DNA of 64,000 nt from Marinobacter maritimus (lineage in GTDB: Bacteria > Pseudomonadota > Gammaproteobacteria > Pseudomonadales > Oleiphilaceae): NCBI RefSeq assembly GCF_007671675.1, contig NZ_VCGW01000003.1, positions 310,001-374,000 on the forward strand, read 5' to 3'. The first letter of the stretch is position 1. The number at the start of each line of letters is the position of its first letter. The notes beneath the pieces are model-generated. The model saw nothing but the letters and a program-made list of their open reading frames with translations, was not told where the DNA came from and searched no databases. Positions 16,140 to 24,675 of this stretch are shown one piece after another. A program made the translations under genes and the position numbers.

Positions 16140-17938
16140 CCACATCGAAAATTCGTGATCTCACGCTTCCACAGATGCTTCGGGCGCACGCCAAAGAGCG
16201 CCCCGATATGCTGGCGTTACGTCAGAAAGATTTCGGCATCTGGCAGGCCTGTTCCTGGCAGGACTACTACCAGCGCGCCCGCCATTTTGGCTTGGGTCTG
16301 CGAGCACTGGGTCTTTCCGATGGTGGCCACGTCGCCATTATTTCTGAAAACCGGGTGGAGTGGGTTATCGCCCAGATGGGCATGGGCCTGGTAAAAGGTA
16401 TCTGCGTGGGAGTTTATCCCACCAGTCCCTGGAACGAAGTAGCCTACGTGCTCGAGCACAGCGACGTCGAAATGGTGGTATGTGAGGATCAGGAACAGAC
16501 CGACAAGGTTCTGGAAGCCTGGCCCCAACTGCCGCAGCTCAAACACAACATCGTTATTGATCCCAAAGGGCTGCGATCATACCAGGAACCGCCGTCTTCA
16601 TTCGAAGAAATCGAAACCCTGGGGCGGGAGTTCGAGCACAAGCATCCTGAGTTGATTGATCAATTACTCGACAGTCAGAAAATGGATGATATCGCCCTGA
16701 TGATTTATACCTCCGGTTCAACCGGCCGGCCCAAGGGTGCAATGATCAGTTGGGGTAACTTGCAGGCTGGAGCGCCCGGGCTTATTGAGCTTCTGGGAGT
16801 AGATCAGCACAGTACCAGTCTGTCCTATTTGCCGCTATGCCACGTGGCAGAGCAGGCACTGACCAATATCGCTCCGATCTATGTCGCCAGCGCAGTGAGT
16901 TTTGGTGAAAGCCTGCGCACGGTTCAGGAAGATCTGCGAGAGATCGCACCGACGTTTTTCCTGGGTGTTCCGCGGATCTGGGAAAAACTCCATTCCGCCA
17001 TCTATATAAAGATGCAGGAGACAGGGCGCTTTCGGCAGATGCTTTTTGATCGTGCCATGAAAGCCTGTGAGCCAATGGCGACCAAACCAAAAGCCAAATG
17101 GACTCTTGGGGAGCGGCTAACCTACAGGGTGTATTACTGGTTGGTATTCCGTTCCTTACAGAACTTTATCGGGTTACGCCGTTGCACCATTGCGCTTACC
17201 GGTGCAGCCCCGATTTCAATGGGTATTCTGCAGTTCTTCCGCACTTTGGGAGTGCCGCTGGTTGAGGTTTTTGGCCAGACCGAGAGCACGGGTGTCGCGA
17301 CCGCACAACGTTTGGACAGCGTGTGCCTTGGCACGGTCGGTACGGCGGTTGCAGGGCTTGAGGTGACATTGGGTGAGCATAATGAAATCCTCATGCGAGG
17401 CGGCACTGTTTTCAAAGGCTACTACAAGAACGACGAGGCCACAGAGGCTACCCTGAAGGACGGCTGGCTGCACACTGGCGATGTAGGCGAGTGGCAGGAG
17501 GGCCAGTTGAGAATTGTCGACCGCCTCAAGGACATCATGATTACCGCCGGCGGCAAGAATCTGTCGCCCACGGAAATTGAAAACACCATCAAGGCGAGCC
17601 CTTACATCAAAGAGTGCATTGTCATTGGTGAAGCTCGCAAGTATGTCTCGGCTTTGATTCAAGTCGATTTTGAAACTGCCGCCAAATGGGCAGAGCAGGA
17701 ACGGATTGCCTATACCACATTCCTTAGCCTGACCGAGCAAGAGAAGGTTCAGGAGCTGATCCAGGCAGAGATAAACCAGGGTAACGACAGGCTACCGCAA
17801 GTGGCGCAGATCAAACGGTTCCATCTGCTGAGCAAAGAGCTGGATCACGACGATGATGAAGTGACGGCCACCATGAAAGTGCGCCGGGGCAAAATCTACG
17901 AGAAGTACGCGGAGGTGATCGAGTCGTTGTATAGCTGA
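16136..17938 (+). CDS. AMP-forming acyl-CoA synthetase of the Liv operon
   Basis: This 600-residue enzyme of the ANL superfamily would activate a carboxylic acid with ATP and CoA. Motifs are MIYTSGSTGRPKGAMIS (P-loop, about 190), GQTESTGVATAQ (A5), GWLHTGDVGEW (A7) and DRLKDIMITAGGKNLSPTEIEN (A8 hinge). The length and the SYLPLCHVAEQ block fit the long-chain-fatty-acid/bile-acid branch (FadD15-like). The ATG at 16136 makes an ATGA overlap with the LivF stop and so is preferred to the GTG at 16127. Being co-translated with an importer suggests vectorial uptake: the acid is trapped as its CoA ester on entry. The substrate is unknown. Confidence 0.87.
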   Translation: MTTSKIRDLTLPQMLRAHAKERPDMLALRQKDFGIWQACSWQDYYQRARHFGLGLRALGLSDGGHVAIISENRVEWVIAQMGMGLVKGICVGVYPTSPWNEVAYVLEHSDVEMVVCEDQEQTDKVLEAWPQLPQLKHNIVIDPKGLRSYQEPPSSFEEIETLGREFEHKHPELIDQLLDSQKMDDIALMIYTSGSTGRPKGAMISWGNLQAGAPGLIELLGVDQHSTSLSYLPLCHVAEQALTNIAPIYVASAVSFGESLRTVQEDLREIAPTFFLGVPRIWEKLHSAIYIKMQETGRFRQMLFDRAMKACEPMATKPKAKWTLGERLTYRVYYWLVFRSLQNFIGLRRCTIALTGAAPISMGILQFFRTLGVPLVEVFGQTESTGVATAQRLDSVCLGTVGTAVAGLEVTLGEHNEILMRGGTVFKGYYKNDEATEATLKDGWLHTGDVGEWQEGQLRIVDRLKDIMITAGGKNLSPTEIENTIKASPYIKECIVIGEARKYVSALIQVDFETAAKWAEQERIAYTTFLSLTEQEKVQELIQAEINQGNDRLPQVAQIKRFHLLSKELDHDDDEVTATMKVRRGKIYEKYAEVIESLYS

Positions 17939-17998
17939 CAAGGCTTGAATGTGAGACTTAGGGGACAGATCAGACAAAATAGCTTGCGAACGATCTGG

Positions 17999-18014
17999 AT
18001 CAAGTCTACTTGAT
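17999..18014. promoter_or_regulatory. Inverted repeat ATCAAG-N4-CTTGAT upstream of nhaD
   Basis: ATCAAG (17999-18004) and CTTGAT (18009-18014) form a perfect inverted repeat around TCTA, 68 bp before the nhaD start codon. It resembles a dimeric-regulator operator. The half-sites face the opposite way from an FNR/ANR box, so it is not one. It could regulate nhaD, but no regulator is adjacent. Confidence 0.4.
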
Positions 18015-18081
18015 GGAAGCTATGGTTTGCGATGCTTATTTTGATTGATAATAGACCCCCAAAATTTTCGAGCCAGCTATC

Positions 18082-19590
18082 ATGACTGAAATCACACGTT
18101 ACGAAAAACCACCCGCCCGGCCAAGGCTCCGGCGTGCCGTTATACCTCAGGGCATCGGTATGAAAGTGGCCCTTATCATTTCTGCAATTATTTCATTGGG
18201 CTTCACCGCTTTTGCCAGTGCGGCAGAATCCGGTACCGCGAGTCTGACTCACCATCCGGTGGGTTACCTTGCAATTGTGATCTTTGTTATTGCCTATGCG
18301 TTTGTGATGCTTGAGGAAAAGCTGCACCTGCGCAAATCCAAGCCGGTACTGCTGGCTGCAGGCCTTATCTGGTTCATGGTTGCCGGTGCGGCAGCCATGA
18401 GTGGTGATACCGAAAGCGCCAATGCGGCCTTGAAGAACAACCTTCTGGAATACTCCGAGCTCTTGCTGTTTCTGCTGGTTGCCATGACGTATATAAACGC
18501 CATGGAGGAACGCCAGCTTTTCGATGCGCTCCGCGGCTGGCTGGTGAGCAAAGGCTTCAGTTACCTCAGCCTGTTCTGGATTACCGGGCTGCTGGCATTC
18601 TTTATCTCACCCATCGCCGATAACCTGACCACTGCGCTGCTGATGTGTGCGGTGCTGATAAAAGTGGGTGAAGACAGCCCCCGTTTTATAGGCCTTGGCT
18701 GCATCAATATAGTGATCGCTGCAAACGCCGGCGGGGCCTTTTCTCCGTTTGGCGACATCACAACGCTGATGGTCTGGCAGAAGGGTGTGGTCGAATTCAC
18801 CGAGTTCTTCAGGCTATTTATTCCCGCCGCAGTCAACTTCCTGGTGCCAGCCGTAATCATGAGCTTTGCCGTTCCCAGCGAGCCACCGAAGGATGCATCG
18901 GATCCGGTGATCATGAAGCGCGGTGCCCGGCGCACAGTCGGGCTGTTTCTGTTGACCATCACAACAGCTGTGCTGGGCCACAACTTCCTGCATCTGCCGG
19001 CCGTGGTTGGCATGATGATGGGCCTGGCTTATCTACAGTTCCTGAGTTACTACCTGCAGCGCAGTTTTAAACGCGGTGTTGCCCGTGAACGGGTCTGGGC
19101 TGAAAACCATCAGAATACCCGACTGCTTGAGCGACTCGACAAGGCGGTACCTTTCGACATCTTCAACCCGATGGCTCGCACCGAGTGGGACACGCTGCTG
19201 TTTTTCTACGGCGTGGTCCTGTGCGTGGGCGGCCTTGGCTACATTGGTTACCTGGCTGAAGTGTCCCAGATTCTGTATTACGACTGGAATGCGACCGGCG
19301 CTAACATTGCGGTGGGTGTGATATCAGCGATCGTCGATAACATTCCGGTGATGTTCGCCGTGCTTTCGATGGAGCCTGATATGTCTCACGGTCAGTGGCT
19401 GCTGGTCACGCTCACAGCGGGTGTTGGCGGTTCGATGCTGTCAATCGGCTCGGCTGCCGGCGTGGCATTGATGGGCCAGGCCCGGGGTTACTATACCATC
19501 ATGTCGCATCTGCGTTGGACACCGGTGATTATGCTTGGCTACGCGGCTTCTATCGCCACCCATATGTGGCTCAACGCCAGCCTTTTTTAA
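18082..19590 (+). CDS. nhaD: NhaD-type Na+/H+ antiporter
   Basis: This 502-residue inner-membrane protein exports Na+ (or Li+) in exchange for protons and serves salt tolerance at alkaline pH. It has about twelve helices. Family-typical blocks are FVMLEEKLHLRKSKPVLLAAG, LLVAMTYINAMEERQLF, FFISPIADNLTTALLM (a conserved polar transport region), GGAFSPFGDITTLMVWQKG and VDNIPVMFAVL. The first start is at 18082 with no evident ribosome site; an internal ATG at 18160 has AGGG 7 bases upstream and would begin directly with a signal-like helix (MKVALIISAIISLGF). Either may be used. It is monocistronic, followed by a hairpin. Confidence 0.9.
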   Translation: MTEITRYEKPPARPRLRRAVIPQGIGMKVALIISAIISLGFTAFASAAESGTASLTHHPVGYLAIVIFVIAYAFVMLEEKLHLRKSKPVLLAAGLIWFMVAGAAAMSGDTESANAALKNNLLEYSELLLFLLVAMTYINAMEERQLFDALRGWLVSKGFSYLSLFWITGLLAFFISPIADNLTTALLMCAVLIKVGEDSPRFIGLGCINIVIAANAGGAFSPFGDITTLMVWQKGVVEFTEFFRLFIPAAVNFLVPAVIMSFAVPSEPPKDASDPVIMKRGARRTVGLFLLTITTAVLGHNFLHLPAVVGMMMGLAYLQFLSYYLQRSFKRGVARERVWAENHQNTRLLERLDKAVPFDIFNPMARTEWDTLLFFYGVVLCVGGLGYIGYLAEVSQILYYDWNATGANIAVGVISAIVDNIPVMFAVLSMEPDMSHGQWLLVTLTAGVGGSMLSIGSAAGVALMGQARGYYTIMSHLRWTPVIMLGYAASIATHMWLNASLF

Positions 19591-19600
19591 TAGGTTCTCT

Positions 19601-19623
19601 GCGGAGCCCGCTCGGGGCTCCGC
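19601..19623 (+). terminator. Hairpin after nhaD
   Basis: GCGGAGCCC (19601-19609) and GGGCTCCGC (19615-19623) give a 9-bp GC-rich stem with a 5-base loop, 10 bases after the nhaD stop. There is no proper T-run behind it, so it may be a weak or Rho-assisted terminator. The rest of the gap to 19892 (about 270 bp) shows no further gene or motif I can support. Confidence 0.5.
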
Positions 19624-19892
19624 TGTTCAAGTCGCCCTGCCCAACGCCTCCTCTCTCAAGCCTGATCAAAAGCTTCAAAACACACCATTTCACGAATCCG
19701 TCAGCGCTGATCTATGTGCTCTGGATGCCATGTGACACAAGGCTTTGAAGGAATTGCACAGAGGTTCTGTGTTTCTGGTTACCGTTTATGCTCGCGTTGC
19801 CTGTTGCCCGGGAATAATGTTTTCGACGTGCGCCGAACCTTTTACCGGGGACGCGCCTGCAGAATACAAACAATAAGCAAGCAGGTAATACC

Positions 19893-21482
19893 ATGCGTCA
19901 GAAAGCAAAAATTTCGAAGATATTCACAATTTCAGCGCTAGCCAGCGGATTGCTGCTGGCAGGCTGTGGCGACGATGGCGAAGACGGAAAGGACGGCAAA
20001 GACGGTATTTCCGGAAATGCCGGGCAAAGTGTTGTTGTCTCGACCACTTCCGGATTCGCGATTACTGAAAATGCCGTTTTTGTGGCTCCGGATGCAGCAA
20101 ATGGTGATGATATTACCGAAGCGCTCTCCCTTGCCTTGTTTGATATTCAGGAGGATGCGCTGGTTGTGCTGCCGAAAGGGCGCTTCATGGTGACGGAAGG
20201 CATTGTCGTTAACAGTGCACGCGGGCTTACGATTACCGGCCACGGTATTAATGAAACCATTCTGGATTTCAGCACATCCAATGGCGACGACGCGTTTCGT
20301 TTCCAGGGCGGCAATGGCATTACCGTCCGCGATTTTGGCGTGTATGAGGCGCCCAAAAACGGCATCAAGACGACCAACGTTAACGGTATTCACATCGCCT
20401 ACACCGCTACCGTATGGGAAGGCGAGCTGGAAGCAGATAACGGCGCCTATGGATTGTATCCGCTCAAGAGTCAGAACGTGCTTATGGAGAACAATTACTC
20501 CTACGGCTCGGCTGACGCCGGGATATACGTGGGCCAGTCAGAAAACATCGTGGTTCGTAACAATACCGCCAACAATAACGTGGCTGGCATTGAGATCGAA
20601 AACTCCAGCATGGCCGATGTTTACAACAACATTGCGGTTGGAAACTCTGGAGGAATTCTGTCGTTTGATCTGCCTGGCCTCGAAAAGGCTTATGGCGGGA
20701 ACGTGCGGATTTTCAATAACCAGGTTTACGCTAATAACGCGGACAACGTGGGCGCGGGTGTGGTTGGTGCGGTGCCACCGGGAACCGGTGTGATCGTGCT
20801 TGCCGCCAGCGGTGTGGAAATATACAACAATCAGATTACGGACAACGAGACCACCGCCGTTGCGATCACCAGCTACTTTCTAATTGATGATGATGTAAGC
20901 AGCTATCCGGTCAACTATGGCGCAACCATGCAGGATGGTTGGAGTCCGACGTTGAAAAACGTTTATCTGCACAACAATACCATCGCCCGGAATGGCAGCA
21001 ATCCGCGGGGTGATCTGCTGGCACAGATTATCGGCGGTTACACATCTGTCATGAACAGTTCTGGAATGGCGCAAACCTTCCCGGCCATTCTCTATGGCGG
21101 GATTGGCGAGCTGTTATCAAATCTCGGCAATCAGGGGATAGGGGGGTTCAACGCGATTGTTGGGCCAGACGCGGCTGCCGCCGGGGTGAATTACGATCCG
21201 TATGGCCCTGGCGACCTGATTTGTGCAAACAGTAATATCAATGGCAATCCGGCACCAAAGTATGAAGAAGTCAACACTGGCCTGGTTTATCCGGTTGATA
21301 CAGCCAACGCGACGTTCGACGGCAATGGCGATCCTGAGGCACAACTGCTGATCGATCAGATGGTCAACAACACCTACCTCAACTGCGTCCAGCCGCGCCT
21401 TGCGCCTGCGAAGGTGAACTTCAGAAACAATATATACGGCTGTACCGGGGACGACCTGGCGGAAGCGGCTTGCGCGCTGTAA
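19893..21482 (+). CDS. Parallel beta-helix repeat lipoprotein (TIGR03805-like)
   Basis: This 529-residue exported lipoprotein has a signal peptide with lipobox LLAGC (lipid cysteine about 25), then a short collagen-like run of about seven G-x-y triplets (GDDGEDGKDGKDGISGNAGQ). The body is a right-handed parallel beta-helix: repeated turns such as GLTITGHGINETILDFS, NVLMENNYSYGSADAGIYVG, NIVVRNNTANNNVAGIEIEN and VEIYNNQITDNETTAVAI. I recognise it as the family that occurs in a fixed pair with a diheme cytochrome family (TIGR03806), which is the next gene. No catalytic function has been established for this family to my knowledge; a polysaccharide- or surface-related role is only a guess from the fold. 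It probably sits on the outer membrane. Confidence 0.82.
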   Translation: MRQKAKISKIFTISALASGLLLAGCGDDGEDGKDGKDGISGNAGQSVVVSTTSGFAITENAVFVAPDAANGDDITEALSLALFDIQEDALVVLPKGRFMVTEGIVVNSARGLTITGHGINETILDFSTSNGDDAFRFQGGNGITVRDFGVYEAPKNGIKTTNVNGIHIAYTATVWEGELEADNGAYGLYPLKSQNVLMENNYSYGSADAGIYVGQSENIVVRNNTANNNVAGIEIENSSMADVYNNIAVGNSGGILSFDLPGLEKAYGGNVRIFNNQVYANNADNVGAGVVGAVPPGTGVIVLAASGVEIYNNQITDNETTAVAITSYFLIDDDVSSYPVNYGATMQDGWSPTLKNVYLHNNTIARNGSNPRGDLLAQIIGGYTSVMNSSGMAQTFPAILYGGIGELLSNLGNQGIGGFNAIVGPDAAAAGVNYDPYGPGDLICANSNINGNPAPKYEEVNTGLVYPVDTANATFDGNGDPEAQLLIDQMVNNTYLNCVQPRLAPAKVNFRNNIYGCTGDDLAEAACAL

Positions 21483-21524
21483 TCAGGCTCTCTGAGCTGT
21501 TGGCGACATAGTAATAATCAATAA

Positions 21525-21564
21525 CGACATATCGCCGGGACAAGTTTGTCCCGGCGATATGTCG
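21525..21564. repeat. Perfect 19-bp inverted repeat between the beta-helix and diheme cytochrome genes
   Basis: The left arm (21525-21543, CGACATATCGCCGGGACAA) and right arm (21546-21564) are exact reverse complements around a 2-base centre GT. The element begins 42 bases after the beta-helix stop and ends 19 bases before the cytochrome ATG. As RNA it folds to a very stable hairpin placed directly before the ribosome-binding region. It has no T-run on either strand, so it is more likely an mRNA-stability, attenuation or protein-binding element than a plain terminator. Confidence 0.9.
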
Positions 21565-21583
21565 CTGCACCAGAGAATCATTT

Positions 21584-22855
21584 ATGAGAAATAACAACAA
21601 AACGACAGCCGCGATGCTTATGACGTCTCTTTTACTGGCAGCGTGTGGCGGCGGAGACGACGTTAGTAATACTCCACCTCCAGTGGGCAGTGCACTGAAT
21701 GCCGGTGCTGGTTCGCCGACGGGCGCAGAGGGCAGCTGCAGCGCGACGACCGCCGGAGTCAACTGGGATGCGTTGATGACAGAGGTATGCCCCAAACTGT
21801 CGGATTACAATCTGTTTGCCGATGCAACTGATCCGACGGCGGGGCCAACCCGGGGTGGCGTTTCCTATGATCTGTCTACGGCCTTGTTCTCCGATTACAC
21901 CAGCAAGTACCGTTTCATATTTGTGCCTGAGGGTAAGACCGTCAGCTATAACCCGTCAGAGGTGCTGGATTTCCCGGTAGGGACGGTCATCACGAAAACC
22001 TTTGCATTGCCCGCCAATACGGCTATGCGTGATGGTGAAGAGCTGGTTATTGAAACCCGGCTTTTGATCAACCGCGCTGATGGTTGGTTTGCACTTCCTT
22101 ATTACTGGTCGTCAGATTCCGACGCGACCCTGACCATTGCCGGCAAACGTCTGACGGGCCTCACCACCATTAACAATCAGGGTCAGCAGATTACGTTTGA
22201 CTACGCCGTCCCCAAAGCTGCGGACTGTTCCTCCTGTCACTCTATCGTGCCCGACCTGGCGGGTTCGGGTGACGAGCGTGAGCAGATCTTCCTGCCCATT
22301 GGTCCGAAGGTGCGTTATTTGAACAATGACCATGCCTATGCGGACGGTACGGTATACAATCAGCTTCAATACTGGGCTGAAGGCGAGTTGTTGGCCGGCT
22401 TGCCGCTCAACCTGCAAGACGTCGAGGAGGCTCCGGTGTTCAATGATCAGGTGCCTGTCGCGTCACTCAGCGCCAGCGAGTTGAATGACGCAGCGCGGGC
22501 CTACCTCGACATCAACTGTGCCCATTGCCATCGTGCAGGCCTGACGCTGCCTGCAGATTACGCGGGGCCTGCGGGTAGCAGCGGTGTTCAGCTGGAGTAC
22601 AACCGGAATTATGCGGATTCCCCCAGCAAGTTTGGCGTGTGTAAGGAGCCGATTGCAGGAGGCAAAGATGGCTATCCATACGATGTGATTCCGGGCAATC
22701 CGGATGACTCCTATTTGTTGTTCCGTATGACAACCCTTGAGAGTCGCCATAAGATGCCGGAGCTCGCTCGCAATACTGCGCATATGGAAGGGACAACGCT
22801 TATCCGCAGCTGGATTGATCAATTGCCTACGGCTAGTTGCTCACCCACTCCATAG
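21584..22855 (+). CDS. Diheme c-type cytochrome lipoprotein, SO2930/TIGR03806 family
   Basis: This 423-residue exported protein has a lipobox LLAAC (cysteine about 21) and two heme-binding sites, CSSCH (about 215-219) and CAHCH (about 312-316). The N-terminal half before the first heme has the family-typical stretch SKYRFIFVPEGKTVSYNPSE followed by FPVGTVITKTFALP. The C-terminal region contains PGNPDDSYLLFRM and a final HKMPELARN methionine, as in cytochrome c domains of the SO_2930 group. It would be a membrane-anchored periplasmic electron carrier or oxidase domain. Its partner is the beta-helix protein encoded 101 bp upstream; this pairing is conserved in the known families. The electron donor and acceptor are unknown. 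Confidence 0.85.
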   Translation: MRNNNKTTAAMLMTSLLLAACGGGDDVSNTPPPVGSALNAGAGSPTGAEGSCSATTAGVNWDALMTEVCPKLSDYNLFADATDPTAGPTRGGVSYDLSTALFSDYTSKYRFIFVPEGKTVSYNPSEVLDFPVGTVITKTFALPANTAMRDGEELVIETRLLINRADGWFALPYYWSSDSDATLTIAGKRLTGLTTINNQGQQITFDYAVPKAADCSSCHSIVPDLAGSGDEREQIFLPIGPKVRYLNNDHAYADGTVYNQLQYWAEGELLAGLPLNLQDVEEAPVFNDQVPVASLSASELNDAARAYLDINCAHCHRAGLTLPADYAGPAGSSGVQLEYNRNYADSPSKFGVCKEPIAGGKDGYPYDVIPGNPDDSYLLFRMTTLESRHKMPELARNTAHMEGTTLIRSWIDQLPTASCSPTP

Positions 22856-22935
22856 GGAACTGTGTCATGCCCGGTTGGTGCCGGGTATGGCCATTGGCAA
22901 GCGCTGAAATAGCAGATGGGGGGCTGGACGGACTA

Positions 22936-23961
22936 TCAGTGGATCGCATGTTCCTGGCGAAATTCGGTGGGAGTTGATTGTTTGATTTCCCGGAACGCCC
23001 GGTTGAATGAACTCAGGGATCGGTACCCGACATCCAGGGCAATATTGAGAACGGGAGTTTCTGGATCCGTAATCAGGCGCTTCGAGGCTTCGGCAATCCG
23101 GAGCTGGTTGATGTAATCGTTGAAGTTACGATAGCCCAGATGCTTGTTAACCAGAGCGCGAGTGCGGTATTCCGGCAGGTCGAGTTTCTCGGCCAGCATT
23201 TTCAGAGTCAGATGTTCTGTGCGGTAATACCCGCCCGCCATCAGGCTGGCAAGGCGCTCTGCGTTTTCATGTTGGAAGCTGGCCTGATGTTTATCTTCAT
23301 TAACCTGCTCGTGCGTCTGAGTCTCGGTGGATGGGGCCAGGCCGCTTTGGAATGATAGTTCACTGAACCGACCCTGCAAAAGAAAGGTTGCCACTGCAAT
23401 ACCGGCAATCGACACCACCAATGCCCGGTTAATTGCGTAAGCAATGCCGAGGTTAAATGCCAGAGCCACCCAGAGCACGGCGATACCCGCGATAAACAAA
23501 ACGAGAGCCCGGAGCTTTCGGCGGGGCTCCACAAGGTCAGCAGGCCAATCGGCGAGAACAATCCAGAAGCCGTTAGCGATAATAACGAATTCAAACAGTT
23601 CGCCGAGTTCCCATCCAAAGAAGAGCAACCAACTTTCAGCGTTCTGGTGGCTGGAAAGAACTCTGGCGATCCCGGGGGCAACTACACTGTAGAGCGCCAG
23701 AGCGCTCCATATCGAAAACGGGTTCAAGCGCTGACGAAATGTGACCTGACAGAGCAGCCAGAATAAGGCCGGCAGCATGCCTTGCAGGTTCAGGGTGAGC
23801 CAGTGCCAATGAACCGGCGTAAGGGGGTGGAGCAGAAACCCCGAGCTGGCAATGAGAAAAATAGCGAACACCCGTGCAGCGGATGAGCGGTGTAACTCAC
23901 GGGTTGTCGTAATCAGGAGAATGACCAGGCAAGCCAGGCCAAAACCGGTCAAAATCAACAT
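22936..23961 (-). CDS. Membrane-anchored AraC-family transcriptional regulator
   Basis: This 341-residue protein joins an N-terminal membrane part (about seven hydrophobic helices, residues 1-200) to a cytoplasmic linker and a C-terminal AraC DNA-binding domain (about 240-335). The latter has the two helix-turn-helices: LTLKMLAEKLDLPEYRTRAL and PVLNIALDVGYRSLSSFNRAF, with the family signature GYRSLSSFNRAFREIKQSTP (partial). Such regulators read a signal in or across the membrane. The gene converges on the cytochrome/beta-helix pair, so these are possible targets, but this is only a neighbourhood argument. Confidence 0.85.
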   Translation of the reverse strand: MLILTGFGLACLVILLITTTRELHRSSAARVFAIFLIASSGFLLHPLTPVHWHWLTLNLQGMLPALFWLLCQVTFRQRLNPFSIWSALALYSVVAPGIARVLSSHQNAESWLLFFGWELGELFEFVIIANGFWIVLADWPADLVEPRRKLRALVLFIAGIAVLWVALAFNLGIAYAINRALVVSIAGIAVATFLLQGRFSELSFQSGLAPSTETQTHEQVNEDKHQASFQHENAERLASLMAGGYYRTEHLTLKMLAEKLDLPEYRTRALVNKHLGYRNFNDYINQLRIAEASKRLITDPETPVLNIALDVGYRSLSSFNRAFREIKQSTPTEFRQEHAIH

Positions 23962-24124
23962 GCTTTGAACACTCGACGCTATTTTTGTTGTTTGCGTTAA
24001 ACGGATGCAAACATGTCACTCGGGCGTGTTGGTGTCAATTACGACAGGCGATGCGTAGTAGCTTGGCGGCCGGAGGGACTCTGCGTCGAGCGTTCGTGTC
24101 AGACCCTTCAGCTATTCTGTATTC

Positions 24125-24451
24125 TCAACCCGACACCTTCAGCACTACCGCATGACCTTCTTCGTTGGCCAACCCCAGCTTGACCACACTACCCGGCTTG
24201 GTGCCGAGCAGCGCAAGGCCGAACGGTGAGCCTATGCAGACCTCGACGCTGTCTGTATTTGAACAGGAACTGGAATCCGTTAACCGGAATGTAAGTACCG
24301 AAGAGTCCAGGCAGTTGATCAGCGTGACGGTGCTGCCAATCAGTGCAGTGTTTTTCGGTTTTACCAGGGGGTTTCTGTAGATTCGCCCCAATTTCATATT
24401 CGGCGTTTCGATATCACGTGAACCCAGGTTAAAGTCCGCATTCATCATCAT
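24125..24451 (-). CDS. Small GreA/GreB C-terminal-domain-like protein (Rnk type)
   Basis: This 108-residue protein resembles the FKBP-like C-terminal domain of transcript-cleavage factors and of Rnk. The C-terminal block IGSPFGLALLGTKPGSVVKLGL matches the family motif SPLG-ALLGK-GD-V. The N-terminal coiled coil with the acidic cleavage tip of GreA is absent, so it cannot stimulate RNA cleavage; a Rnk-like polymerase-binding role is possible. It contains three cysteines in its middle part (CLDSS, SSCSNT, VEVCIG), which is odd for the family. Three consecutive ATG codons (24443-24451) begin the frame, and which one is used is uncertain. It stands alone. Confidence 0.65.
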   Translation of the reverse strand: MMMNADFNLGSRDIETPNMKLGRIYRNPLVKPKNTALIGSTVTLINCLDSSVLTFRLTDSSSCSNTDSVEVCIGSPFGLALLGTKPGSVVKLGLANEEGHAVVLKVSG

Positions 24452-24542
24452 GTCAGTTTCTCGGATGCTAAAAAGTTCGCATTACTAATGGCAACACAAA
24501 CGGTTGGCTGATTGCTTTCGTTAAAGGGAATATCGGCAGTTC

Positions 24543-24567
24543 GCGAGCTCCGTATGGCGGGGCTCGC
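24543..24567 (-). terminator. Hairpin downstream of the oxidase operon
   Basis: GCGAGCTCCG (24543-24552) pairs with CGGGGCTCGC (24558-24567) in a 10-bp stem with one G-U pair and a 5-base loop, about 110 bases after the ccoI stop on the minus strand. It has no T-run, so termination is uncertain. The gap 24452-24675 holds nothing else I can support. Confidence 0.35.
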
Positions 24568-24675
24568 TGACTAATGGAAGGTGATCGAAAGGGGGAATAA
24601 AGAAACCATGGCCAGCTCCTTCACTTGGATGGCCGGGCACCATATCAGCTTTGGATTTAAAGACAAGTGTGTGCG

